5,354 bases of DNA from Gulosibacter massiliensis (lineage in GTDB: Bacteria; Actinomycetota; Actinomycetes; Actinomycetales; Microbacteriaceae). The stretch spans positions 1 through 5,354 of the forward strand of contig CALPQP020000063.1 of the NCBI GenBank assembly GCA_943325745.2, given 5' to 3'. Position numbers and translations under genes: made by a program. Numbering within the stretch: the first letter of the stretch is position 1; every line of letters starts with the position of its first letter. Below, in pieces: positions 1-5,354 of this stretch. The notes below the pieces were generated by a model. That model did not search any database. It was not told where the DNA came from and saw only the letters and a program-made list of their open reading frames with translations.

Positions 1-77
1 TCAACCAGTGGGGTATCGCGGACGGGATGAGCCTCGCGCAACTGAATGTTGATTTTGCCGTTCGTCACTGTGCTCAC
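1..77 (-). CDS. Possible 5' end of an unidentified protein (partial, runs off the left edge)
   Basis: An open frame begins with GTG at 77 and reads leftward out of the window. It gives 25 complete residues beginning M-STVTNGKINIQLREAHPVR and ending in DTPLV, with no stop. It starts 16 bases after the stop of the leftward gene above it, so the two could share a transcript. A second in-frame GTG lies at 68. No clear Shine-Dalgarno sequence precedes either start, which weakens the call. I do not recognise the product. Twenty-five residues are too few for a family assignment, and the segment shows neither a signal peptide nor a membrane helix. The frame could also be a chance opening. Confidence 0.4.
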   Translation of the reverse strand, partial: MSTVTNGKINIQLREAHPVRDTPLV

Positions 78-93
78 GACTACAGTCTATGTT

Positions 94-600
94 TCAGATG
101 AGGGCCGCGAGGTCAGCAATCGACCGCCACTCGACCCTCCCGTCGGGCCCGGTTGAAACGAGAATGAAATCTGTTCCCTCGCGGGGGTCCGGGACATGCA
201 ACCTCACCACACTCTCGCCGTTTTCCCACTCGACAATCAACCCGTTGTCATCGGAATCCCAGTGATAGGTTCCATCGAATGCGGCGTTAGATGCGCGCAA
301 TCCGGCCAGATTTAGGGTCGCTTTCGTGAGCGGTTCACCCAACGCCGCCTCGACGTCCGTGCGCTCACCGATCAGCGCGGACATCGTAAACACGACGGGT
401 AGGTCGGTGAGCATCGCAATGATTCGGTCCATAAAATCATCGCCGTGGTCGGTGCTGGGCATCGCATCAAGCACAATGGGCTCGTCGTCAAAACCCGTCT
501 CGGGAGTCATCACCGCGAGGTCGCGAAGGTGAAGGGGAATCATTCCCGCCGCGTTGTCGAGAGCGCCAAGGTCGTCATAGACATAGGTAACGGGACGCAT
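94..600 (-). CDS. Uncharacterised, strongly acidic 168-residue protein
   Basis: This leftward gene has ATG at 600-598 and TGA at 96-94. The start is chosen because GGAAAGGA (606-613, read on the minus strand) sits five bases upstream. A longer frame reaching 681 would add 27 mostly basic residues, overlap the start of xseA and place the ribosome site inside the gene. The protein is very acidic, with about 31 Asp/Glu against about 10 Lys/Arg and a single Lys. It has no signal peptide or membrane helix, so it is probably cytoplasmic. The N-terminal half is rich in Asp and Met around residues 45-75. The C-terminal half, from about 105, has alternating hydrophobic and polar stretches (TYHWDSDDNGLIVEWENGES, then VVRLHVPD and FILVSTGPDGRVEW) that suggest a small beta-sheet domain. 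I do not recognise the family and assign no function. It is transcribed divergently from xseA. Confidence 0.8.
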   Translation of the reverse strand: MRPVTYVYDDLGALDNAAGMIPLHLRDLAVMTPETGFDDEPIVLDAMPSTDHGDDFMDRIIAMLTDLPVVFTMSALIGERTDVEAALGEPLTKATLNLAGLRASNAAFDGTYHWDSDDNGLIVEWENGESVVRLHVPDPREGTDFILVSTGPDGRVEWRSIADLAALI

Positions 601-605
601 CGAAT

Positions 606-613
606 TCCTTTCC
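606..613 (-). promoter_or_regulatory. Ribosome binding site of the acidic-protein gene
   Basis: Read on the minus strand this is GGAAAGGA, five bases before the ATG at 600. It is the site that decides the start of the leftward gene against the longer in-frame alternative that begins at 681. Confidence 0.7.
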
Positions 614-626
614 GCGAGAAGCTTCC

Positions 627-632
627 ACAGTA
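627..632 (-). promoter_or_regulatory. Candidate -10 element for the leftward gene
   Basis: On the minus strand the hexamer reads TACTGT, a TAnnnT match to the actinobacterial housekeeping sigma -10. It would start transcription near 620 and give a leader of about 20 bases that includes the Shine-Dalgarno sequence. No good -35 hexamer is visible at 16-18 bases upstream. The call is by pattern and position only. Confidence 0.35.
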
Positions 633-656
633 CCGTCCGCCGTCTGCGGTGGCAGG

Positions 657-662
657 TACGGT
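657..662 (+). promoter_or_regulatory. Candidate -10 element giving a leaderless xseA transcript
   Basis: TACGGT fits the TAnnnT -10 pattern and is separated from the xseA ATG by only six bases (663-668). That spacing puts the expected transcription start at or next to the A of the ATG, as in leaderless mRNAs, which are common in actinobacteria. Consistent with this, no convincing Shine-Dalgarno sequence precedes xseA; the nearest purine-rich run is GGCAGG at 651-656, about 12 bases away. No clear -35 is visible. Confidence 0.4.
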
Positions 663-668
663 TAAACC

Positions 669-1862
669 ATGACGGACGCACCCGACGACATCACGCCCCT
701 GTCGGTGAGTGTCGCGTCGCGAGTCGCTCGCGACAAAATCGCCGCCTGGAAGTCGTTCTGGCTCGAGGGCGAAATCGCCGAGTGGAAACCCTGGCAGCAA
801 ATCGTGTTCTTTACCGTGAAAGACGAAACGGCCCGAATTGATTGCAAGATCGATGGCTCGAGCGTCACCGCCTTGGGCGAGCAATTCAAGGCGGGCGACA
901 AGATACGGCTCTTTGGCCAATTCGACTTCTGGCCCAAAAACGGCGAGATGAAGTTCGTCGCCAACTCGATTCGTCACGAAGGACTTGGCGATTTTCTCGT
1001 CGCCATCGAGAAATTGCGCGGAACACTTCAGGCTGAAGGTGCGTTTGACGAATCCCGCAAGGTCCCGCTACCGAAATTCCCGAGGTGCATCGGACTTATC
1101 ACCGCGAAAGACTCCGACGCCGAAAAGGACGTTCTCGTCAATGCCCGCAATCGTTGGGCTGACGTCAAGTTCACAACCGTGTACACCGGGGTTTCAGGAG
1201 ACGGTGCGACATCGCAGATCCCCGGCGCGATCGCGCAACTTGACGCCAACCCCGAGGTCGACGTCATCATCGTTGCGCGAGGTGGCGGAGCATTTCTCGA
1301 ACTGGTCGCGTTCAGTGACGAACGAATTGTGCGCGCCGCGATGGCGTGTGTGACACCACTCGTCAGCGCGATTGGTCACGAGAACGATCGACCGCTTCTC
1401 GACGAGGTCGCCGACCTGCGGGCGTCCACACCGACCGACGCCGCCAAACGGGTTGTTCCCGACGTCGCCGCGGATCTCGCCGAAATCGACCAACTGAGAG
1501 CCCGGGGGCGACAAATCGTGACAACCGCCATTACCAATCAGATCGATCGAATTCGACAGTTGGCGTCGCGCCCGGTTATGGCGAGCCCCCTCGCATATCT
1601 TGAACGACACGAGAACGACCTCGCCAATCTCGCCTATCGCGGGTCGACGTTCGTGGACTCCCTCGTCCACCAGACGACCGACCGTCTGCACGGGATTATC
1701 GGCAAATTGCGAGCACTGTCACCCCAGAAAACCCTCGACCGCGGCTACGCGATCGTGCGAAATGCGGCGGGCGTCGTCGTCACCTCCGTGGCGTCGATAT
1801 CGACCGGCGACCCCCTCACTCTTCGAGTCGCCGACGGCGATATCGCGACGACCGTGAACTAA
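669..1862 (+). CDS. xseA: Exodeoxyribonuclease VII large subunit
   Basis: This is the catalytic subunit of exonuclease VII, which degrades single-stranded DNA from either end to short oligonucleotides in the cytoplasm and acts with several XseB copies. The 397 residues are typical for actinobacteria and shorter than E. coli XseA. Residues about 8-105 form the N-terminal OB-fold (LSVSVASRVARD, then WLEGEIAEWK and VFFTVKDETARIDCK). The nuclease domain follows, with PRCIGLITAKDSDAEKDV at 138-155, VDVIIVARGGG at 197-207 and SAIGHENDRPLLDEVADLRA at 233-252. As I recall, D155, R205, H238 and D241 of E. coli XseA were shown to matter for catalysis; D154, R204, H237 and D240 match them here. After a helical region the C-terminus has the usual ending (LRALSPQKTLDRGYAIV at 347-363). 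One oddity is that the motif normally RGGGSxEDL reads RGGGAFLEL. ATG 669 lies six bases after a candidate -10, and TAA is at 1860-1862. Confidence 0.97.
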   Translation: MTDAPDDITPLSVSVASRVARDKIAAWKSFWLEGEIAEWKPWQQIVFFTVKDETARIDCKIDGSSVTALGEQFKAGDKIRLFGQFDFWPKNGEMKFVANSIRHEGLGDFLVAIEKLRGTLQAEGAFDESRKVPLPKFPRCIGLITAKDSDAEKDVLVNARNRWADVKFTTVYTGVSGDGATSQIPGAIAQLDANPEVDVIIVARGGGAFLELVAFSDERIVRAAMACVTPLVSAIGHENDRPLLDEVADLRASTPTDAAKRVVPDVAADLAEIDQLRARGRQIVTTAITNQIDRIRQLASRPVMASPLAYLERHENDLANLAYRGSTFVDSLVHQTTDRLHGIIGKLRALSPQKTLDRGYAIVRNAAGVVVTSVASISTGDPLTLRVADGDIATTVN

Positions 1863-1863
1863 C

Positions 1864-1869
1864 GAAAGG
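1864..1869 (+). promoter_or_regulatory. Ribosome binding site of xseB
   Basis: GAAAGG lies two bases after the xseA stop and 12 bases before the xseB ATG at 1882. The spacing is longer than optimal, but no better site or alternative in-frame start is present in the 19-base gap. Confidence 0.45.
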
Positions 1870-1881
1870 TAACGTTGAACC

Positions 1882-2094
1882 ATGGCTGACAAACTTCCCG
1901 AGGTGTCGACACTCACCTACGAGCAGGCCCGCGACGAACTTGTCGCCATCGTGGATTCACTCGAAAAAGGAACCGCGTCCCTCGACGAATCAGTCGCACT
2001 CTGGGAACGCGGCGAGGCACTCGCGAAGCGATGCGAGGAATGGCTCGCCGGCGCGCGTCAGCGGCTTGAGGCTGCTCGGAAGCCCACGGAGTGA
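1882..2094 (+). CDS. xseB: Exodeoxyribonuclease VII small subunit
   Basis: This is the small helical subunit of exonuclease VII, several copies of which bind one XseA and keep it stable and regulated. The 70-residue length is normal for the family. The conserved core is visible throughout: [20 protein letters not shown] at 11-30, then the turn [17 protein letters not shown] at 31-47 and the helix [17 protein letters not shown] at 49-65. [13 protein letters not shown] is the diagnostic segment for actinobacterial XseB. The fold expected from the family is two helices in a coiled-coil hairpin. It follows xseA after a 19-base gap. Its TGA (2092-2094) overlaps the GTG of the DUF4245 gene by four bases, so the two are probably translationally coupled. 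Confidence 0.95.
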   Translation: MADKLPEVSTLTYEQARDELVAIVDSLEKGTASLDESVALWERGEALAKRCEEWLAGARQRLEAARKPTE

Positions 2095-2663
2095 GTTCCG
2101 CACAAGAACGCCGCAATCGGCAGAACATTTTCACACTGATAGGCGCGCTACTCGCCTCGCTCGCGGTTGTGCTCGTCGTCGTACTGATTTCGATTCGACC
2201 CGATCCGACCTCGCGCGCGGAAATCGATTGGCACTCCGTCCACAACGACACTCCCAATCCTGCTCTTCTCGTTAACCCGGTTTTCGCCGAATCAGACGGA
2301 GATTGGTGGGCGAATCGGGCGGATTACCGCGCCGGGCAAAACCCCGAGTGGTACATCGGATTTGTCACCCCGACGAACGGTTTTGTTGCGATTCACCAGT
2401 TCGCGAACGGCGTCTCGCCCGAGGTCGCCGAGGCACTCGATGATGTCGTCGCGGTGCCCGTCGTCATCGATGGCTCGACCTGGACACGATATGACCGGTC
2501 TTCGCTCGAAAGCCCCGGCAATTATCGAAATGTTTACGAAATCACGCTGCCTCAGGGCGGTATTCTGATTGTGTCGGGGACCGCTAATTCTGCCGAAATA
2601 GAGCTGGTTGCGTCTCGGGCCTTGGATTCGCTATCCATGCAACCCACGGAAGAAGACAAATGA
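2091..2663 (+). CDS. DUF4245 family membrane-anchored protein
   Basis: The protein has 190 residues from a GTG at 2091 that overlaps the xseB stop as GTGA; GGAAG at 2078-2082 is a reasonable ribosome site. A basic N-terminus (QERRNR, 5-10) is followed by one hydrophobic helix at about 13-35 ([20 protein letters not shown]), so it is anchored in the membrane with the rest most likely outside. The extracytoplasmic part has features expected of DUF4245: IDWHSV at 45-50, [10 protein letters not shown] at 71-80, [20 protein letters not shown] at 86-105, GSTWTRYD at 128-135 and a late strand [10 protein letters not shown] at 156-165. No lipobox Cys or catalytic motif is visible. The family has no assigned biochemical role. 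It is regularly found beside xseAB and fumC in actinobacteria, and here its stop overlaps the carbonic anhydrase start. Family membership rests on pattern recognition, and function is unknown. Confidence 0.85.
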   Translation: MSSAQERRNRQNIFTLIGALLASLAVVLVVVLISIRPDPTSRAEIDWHSVHNDTPNPALLVNPVFAESDGDWWANRADYRAGQNPEWYIGFVTPTNGFVAIHQFANGVSPEVAEALDDVVAVPVVIDGSTWTRYDRSSLESPGNYRNVYEITLPQGGILIVSGTANSAEIELVASRALDSLSMQPTEEDK

Positions 2664-3307
2664 TCAGCGCCCACCGCGCAGAAACGCCGCGAGAGGCATG
2701 GGAGCAACTCATCTTGGGCAACAAGCGGTTCATTTCAGGTGAGCCCGCCCATCCCCGGCAAGATGTCGATCACCGCGACGAGCTTGCGGCGGGGCAACGA
2801 CCTTTTGCTACGCTGTTCGGCTGTTCTGATTCACGGCTTTCAGCCGAGATTATCTTCGACCTTGGCCTCGGAGACCTTTTTGTTGTTCGGAACGCCGGGC
2901 AAACGATTTCTCAGTCAGTCGTCGGTTCTCTTGAATACGCTGTGTCTAACCTCGGCGTTCACCTGATTTTGGTGCTTGCACACGACGATTGTGGTGCAGT
3001 TCGAATTGCAATGGACTCGCGGCTCGACGAAGCGCAACCACTTCCTTCGAACATCCGCGCCATCACCGACGCCATCCAACCAGCAATTGACCGCGTACTC
3101 CTGGCAAACGCGACGAGTGACATTAACGAAATTTTCATCGACGACGTCGGCAAGGAACACCTGCGGGACACAATTTCCGAACTGCTGTCACAGAGTGAAC
3201 TTGTCGGCGACGCCGTCGCAAACGGTAGCCTCGGTATCGTCGGGGCAACCTACAACCTGCGTGAGGGGCGCGTCACCCCCTCCATCGTCTTTGGCGATAT
3301 CGACTAA
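2660..3307 (+). CDS. Beta-class carbonic anhydrase
   Basis: This is a cytoplasmic zinc enzyme that interconverts CO2 and bicarbonate and supplies bicarbonate to carboxylases. The 215 residues match the usual single-domain length. The zinc ligands are visible: Cys55 in GCSDSR (54-59), His108 and Cys111 in LAHDDCGA (106-113). The Asp57-Arg59 pair that governs ligand exchange at the zinc is present, as is RNAG at 77-80. The N-terminal helix [15 protein letters not shown] (13-27), [18 protein letters not shown] (31-48) and [15 protein letters not shown] (63-77) resemble mycobacterial Rv3588c (CanB/mtcA2) closely, and the C-terminal strand [10 protein letters not shown] is typical. One residue is unusual: Ala107 replaces the common Gly in LGH-x2-CGA. 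The ATG at 2660 overlaps the DUF4245 stop as ATGA and is preceded by GGAAGAAG (2648-2655). No signal peptide is present. It could serve fumC-linked anaplerosis, but this is inferred from position only. Confidence 0.96.
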   Translation: MISAHRAETPREAWEQLILGNKRFISGEPAHPRQDVDHRDELAAGQRPFATLFGCSDSRLSAEIIFDLGLGDLFVVRNAGQTISQSVVGSLEYAVSNLGVHLILVLAHDDCGAVRIAMDSRLDEAQPLPSNIRAITDAIQPAIDRVLLANATSDINEIFIDDVGKEHLRDTISELLSQSELVGDAVANGSLGIVGATYNLREGRVTPSIVFGDID

Positions 3308-3313
3308 ATACTG

Positions 3314-3319
3314 AAGGAG
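3314..3319 (+). promoter_or_regulatory. Strong ribosome binding site of fumC
   Basis: AAGGAG lies five bases before the GTG start at 3325, inside the 17-base gap after the carbonic anhydrase stop. It is the strongest Shine-Dalgarno sequence in the window. It fixes the GTG start and suggests fumarase is translated independently and more efficiently than its coupled upstream neighbours. Confidence 0.8.
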
Positions 3320-3324
3320 TTACC

Positions 3325-4722
3325 GTGAGCGAGTTCCGAATCGAACACGACACTATGGGCGAGGTTCGCGTCCCCGTCGACGCGCTGTACAGCGCACAGA
3401 CCCAGCGCGCAGTTGAGAACTTCCCTATTTCCGGGAGTGGCCTCGAACCGGCACAGATTGTTGCGCTCGCGCAGATCAAGCGTGCGGCCGCCAAGGTCAA
3501 CGAAAAGCTGGGCATCATCCCAGCCGACATCCGCGACGCCATCGTCACCTCGGCCGACGAAATCATTGCGGGACAACACCACAACCACTTCCCCGTCGAC
3601 ACGTATCAGACCGGTTCTGGGACGTCATCGAACATGAACATGAACGAGGTGCTCGGAAACCTCGCGACCGCGAAGCGCGGCGACACGGTTCACCCCAACG
3701 ACCATGTCAACGCCTCGCAGTCGTCAAACGACGTGTTTCCGACGTCCGTTCACCTCGCGGTCACCGCGGCGCTTCTCGGTGACGCAATCCCCGCGCTCGA
3801 CCACCTCGCGACCGCCCTCGAAAAGAAGGCGAAAGCGTGGGCGTCGATGGTGAAGCCCGGCCGCACGCACCTCATGGATGCAACACCCGTCACGCTTGGA
3901 CAAGAATTCGGCGGATACGCGCGCCAGATTCGCCTCGGAATTGAGCGAATCCAGTCGACCATCGTCCGCGTGGCCGAAGTACCCCTTGGCGGCACCGCGG
4001 TCGGAACGGGAATCAACACGCCAGCGGGCTTCTCAGCTGCCGTCATCGCCGAGCTCGCAAAGTCAACCAAACTTCCCATCACCGAGGCGAAAGACCATTT
4101 CGAAGCCCAGGGTGCGCGCGACGGACTCGTCGAAGCCTCAGGTGCACTGCGGGTCATCGCCGTGTCCCTCACCAAAATCTGCAACGACATCCGCTGGATG
4201 GGTTCGGGCCCGAACACGGGAATCGCCGAAATCCACATCCCCGACCTGCAGCCGGGATCGTCCATCATGCCAGGCAAGGTGAACCCGGTTATCCCAGAGG
4301 CCGTGCTCATGGTGTGCGCAAAGGTCATTGGTAACGACGCAACCATCGCTTGGGCCGGAGCCTCGGGCTCGTTCGAACTCAACGTCGCAATCCCCGTGAT
4401 GGGAACTTCGCTGCTGGAATCAATCCGGCTGCTCGCAAACTCAAGTCGCGTGCTCGCAGACAAGACCGTCGACGGTCTCGAAGCGAACGCCGAGCGCGCG
4501 GCCGCTCTCGCCGGAATGTCCCCCAGCATCGTTACGCCTCTCAACCGCATCATCGGATACGAAGCGGCTGCAAAGATCGCCAAGCACTCGGTCAAGGCCG
4601 GACTCACCGTGCGCGACGCCGTCATCGACCTGGGTTATGTCGAGCGAGGCGAAATCACGCTCGAACAACTTGACGCCGCACTCGACCTTTTGTCGATGAC
4701 CCGTCCCGGCGTCGCAAAGTAA
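3325..4722 (+). CDS. fumC: Class II fumarate hydratase
   Basis: Fumarase interconverts fumarate and (S)-malate in the TCA cycle; class II enzymes are iron-independent cytoplasmic homotetramers. The 465 residues match the family closely. [17 protein letters not shown] is at 96-112, [18 protein letters not shown] at 123-140, [20 protein letters not shown] at 179-198 and the fumarate lyase signature [11 protein letters not shown] at 311-321. With a constant offset of six from E. coli FumC, the general base His188 corresponds to His182, Ser318 on the active-site loop to Ser312, and the B-site residues His129, Asn131 and Asp132 to His123, Asn125 and Asp126. Lys318 and Asn320 complete the loop, and the C-terminal small domain ([17 protein letters not shown], 406-422) is complete. 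Aspartase and argininosuccinate lyase share the signature, but the [10 protein letters not shown] and [13 protein letters not shown] context is that of fumarase. The start is GTG with a strong ribosome site; the stop TAA is at 4720-4722. Confidence 0.98.
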   Translation: MSEFRIEHDTMGEVRVPVDALYSAQTQRAVENFPISGSGLEPAQIVALAQIKRAAAKVNEKLGIIPADIRDAIVTSADEIIAGQHHNHFPVDTYQTGSGTSSNMNMNEVLGNLATAKRGDTVHPNDHVNASQSSNDVFPTSVHLAVTAALLGDAIPALDHLATALEKKAKAWASMVKPGRTHLMDATPVTLGQEFGGYARQIRLGIERIQSTIVRVAEVPLGGTAVGTGINTPAGFSAAVIAELAKSTKLPITEAKDHFEAQGARDGLVEASGALRVIAVSLTKICNDIRWMGSGPNTGIAEIHIPDLQPGSSIMPGKVNPVIPEAVLMVCAKVIGNDATIAWAGASGSFELNVAIPVMGTSLLESIRLLANSSRVLADKTVDGLEANAERAAALAGMSPSIVTPLNRIIGYEAAAKIAKHSVKAGLTVRDAVIDLGYVERGEITLEQLDAALDLLSMTRPGVAK

Positions 4723-4726
4723 TCTC

Positions 4727-5170
4727 GTGGCCGAAAAACGCGCGGCGCAGTGGGCGCGAACGGCCGCGCGCGTCATTTTGGGATTGGTCCTCACTTTTGC
4801 GGGGATTAGCCACCTCGGCTCTGCCCGCGAGGAATTCCGCGCTCAAGTCCCCACTTGGCTTCCGTTAGACGCGGATTTCATAGTTCTCGCATCGGGCGTT
4901 GTCGAAATCGTCCTTGGCGTCGCACTCGTCGTTCTTCCCCGATGGTCCCCCTGGGTTGGCATCACGACGGCGGTGTTCTTCATTGCCATCTTCCCCGGGA
5001 ACATCTCTCAGTTCGTCAACGGAATCGATGCATTCGGACTCAACACGGATGAAGCCCGCGGAATCCGTCTTCTCTTTCAACCGCTTCTCGTTCTCTGGGC
5101 GCTGTGGTCGACGTCGGGGTGGTCGCTGGTTCGTGCCTGGCGGCAATCACGGTCGTCCCCCACCCGATAA
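4727..5170 (+). CDS. DoxX-like small integral membrane protein
   Basis: The protein has 147 residues from a GTG at 4727, four bases after the fumC stop. No clear Shine-Dalgarno sequence precedes it, so translation may depend on ribosomes finishing fumC. Four hydrophobic segments are visible, at about 13-30 (AARVILGLVLTFAGISHL), 51-70 (FIVLASGVVEIVLGVALVVL), 75-90 (PWVGITTAVFFIAIFP) and 113-128 (IRLLFQPLLVLWALWS). The DoxX-type landmarks are FAGISHL (24-30), VPTWLP (41-46), SGVVEIVLG (56-64) and FPGNI (89-93), followed by a cytoplasmic basic tail (RAWRQSRSS). Many relatives are annotated as DoxX family membrane proteins; DoxX itself was named from the thiosulfate:quinone oxidoreductase of Acidianus, but bacterial members like this one have varied or unknown roles. 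No redox motif is visible here, so no reaction is assigned. Confidence 0.8.
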   Translation: MAEKRAAQWARTAARVILGLVLTFAGISHLGSAREEFRAQVPTWLPLDADFIVLASGVVEIVLGVALVVLPRWSPWVGITTAVFFIAIFPGNISQFVNGIDAFGLNTDEARGIRLLFQPLLVLWALWSTSGWSLVRAWRQSRSSPTR

Positions 5171-5179
5171 AGTCAATTC

Positions 5180-5354
5180 GTGCGATTCATCATCTTCGTC
5201 ATCGATCAGGCGACCAATTCGGGAAATCCCGCCGAAATGCGAGCGATTGACGCGTTCAACGACGGGCTCCGGACAAACGGACAATGGGTCTTTGCGGCGG
5301 GAATTAGTGCACCCGACTTGGCCACTTTGGTCGATAATCGTGACGGATTGGGCA
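5180..5354 (+). CDS. YCII-family protein, 5' part (runs off the right edge)
   Basis: The frame starts with GTG at 5180, nine bases after the stop of the membrane-protein gene, and stays open to the window end, giving 58 complete residues. The sequence begins M-RFIIFVIDQATNSGNPAEM, continues RAIDAFNDGLRTNGQWVFAAG and ends SAPDLATLVDNRDGLG. A beta strand (residues 2-9), an amphipathic helix with the AIDAFNDGL pattern (22-30), then VFAAGI and an Arg/Asp-containing segment fit the ferredoxin-like YCII/DGPF fold of small cytoplasmic proteins. The diagnostic DGPF-type motif would lie beyond the window, so the assignment rests on the N-terminal half. Some relatives have been linked to hydrolase-like or lactonization activity, but most are uncharacterised. 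No strong ribosome site is visible; AAAG at 5169-5172 is weak. Co-transcription with the upstream gene is likely. Confidence 0.7.
   Translation, partial: MRFIIFVIDQATNSGNPAEMRAIDAFNDGLRTNGQWVFAAGISAPDLATLVDNRDGLG

Noticed and set aside
601..681. N-terminal extension of the leftward acidic protein from a start at 681
   Set aside because: It adds 27 Arg-rich residues unlike the acidic body, overlaps the xseA start, and would leave the good ribosome site at 606-613 unused.
540..977. Open frame of 145 codons on the minus strand spanning the divergent gap
   Set aside because: It overlaps the coding part of xseA and the start of the acidic-protein gene in another frame, and no domain is recognisable.
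1194..1691. 165-codon frame antisense to xseA
   Set aside because: It is internal to a clearly conserved gene and has no ribosome site or family-like sequence.
3308..3324. Possible terminator or promoter between carbonic anhydrase and fumC
   Set aside because: The gap is only 17 bases, filled mainly by the fumC ribosome site, with no hairpin or T-run; read-through is the simpler view.
3750..4625. 291-codon open frame antisense to fumC
   Set aside because: It lies wholly within an unambiguous fumC gene, and its product is a low-complexity Ala/Ser/Arg/Pro-rich string with no recognisable domain; it is a codon-bias shadow.
1..5354. Search for mobile elements, tRNA/rRNA genes, CRISPR arrays, riboswitches or a novel multi-gene system
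   Set aside because: By eye I found no transposase, terminal inverted repeats, tandem repeats, RNA gene sequences or defence-type modules. The plus-strand genes all belong to known families and are packed as a normal operon.

Overview
The window looks like chromosomal DNA of an actinobacterium of moderately high G+C, most likely from the Micrococcales and probably Microbacteriaceae-like. That placement is inference. It rests on frequent GTG starts (four of the seven main coding starts, plus one tentative one), the gene order xseA-xseB-DUF4245-carbonic anhydrase-fumC, and actinobacterial motif variants such as SAIGHENDRPLLD in XseA and [16 protein letters not shown] in XseB. It reads as ordinary core genome. 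I see no mobile elements, RNA genes, CRISPR arrays or long repeats.

Left arm, minus strand (1-600). A well-supported but unrecognised gene for a very acidic 168-residue protein reads leftward from 600 to 94. Sixteen bases beyond its stop, a possible second leftward reading frame starts at 77 and leaves the window. A 68-base divergent gap (601-668) separates this arm from the plus-strand genes. It carries a plausible -10 element for each direction, and the one for xseA sits where a leaderless transcript would be expected.

Main operon, plus strand (669-5354). Seven genes follow head to tail with gaps of 19 bases or fewer and no terminator: xseA and xseB (large and small subunits of exonuclease VII), a membrane-anchored DUF4245 protein, a beta-class carbonic anhydrase, class II fumarase fumC, a four-helix DoxX-like membrane protein, and the 5' part of a YCII-family protein. 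xseB/DUF4245 and DUF4245/carbonic anhydrase overlap by four bases, which implies translational coupling. fumC has its own strong Shine-Dalgarno sequence.

Functionally the operon is a mix. It holds DNA repair and processing (XseAB), CO2/bicarbonate interconversion, one step of the TCA cycle and small accessory proteins. xseAB, DUF4245 and fumC cluster together in many actinobacteria. I did not find an undescribed system. The most open questions are the divergent acidic protein, the role of DUF4245 coupled to carbonic anhydrase, and the altered conserved motif in XseA.
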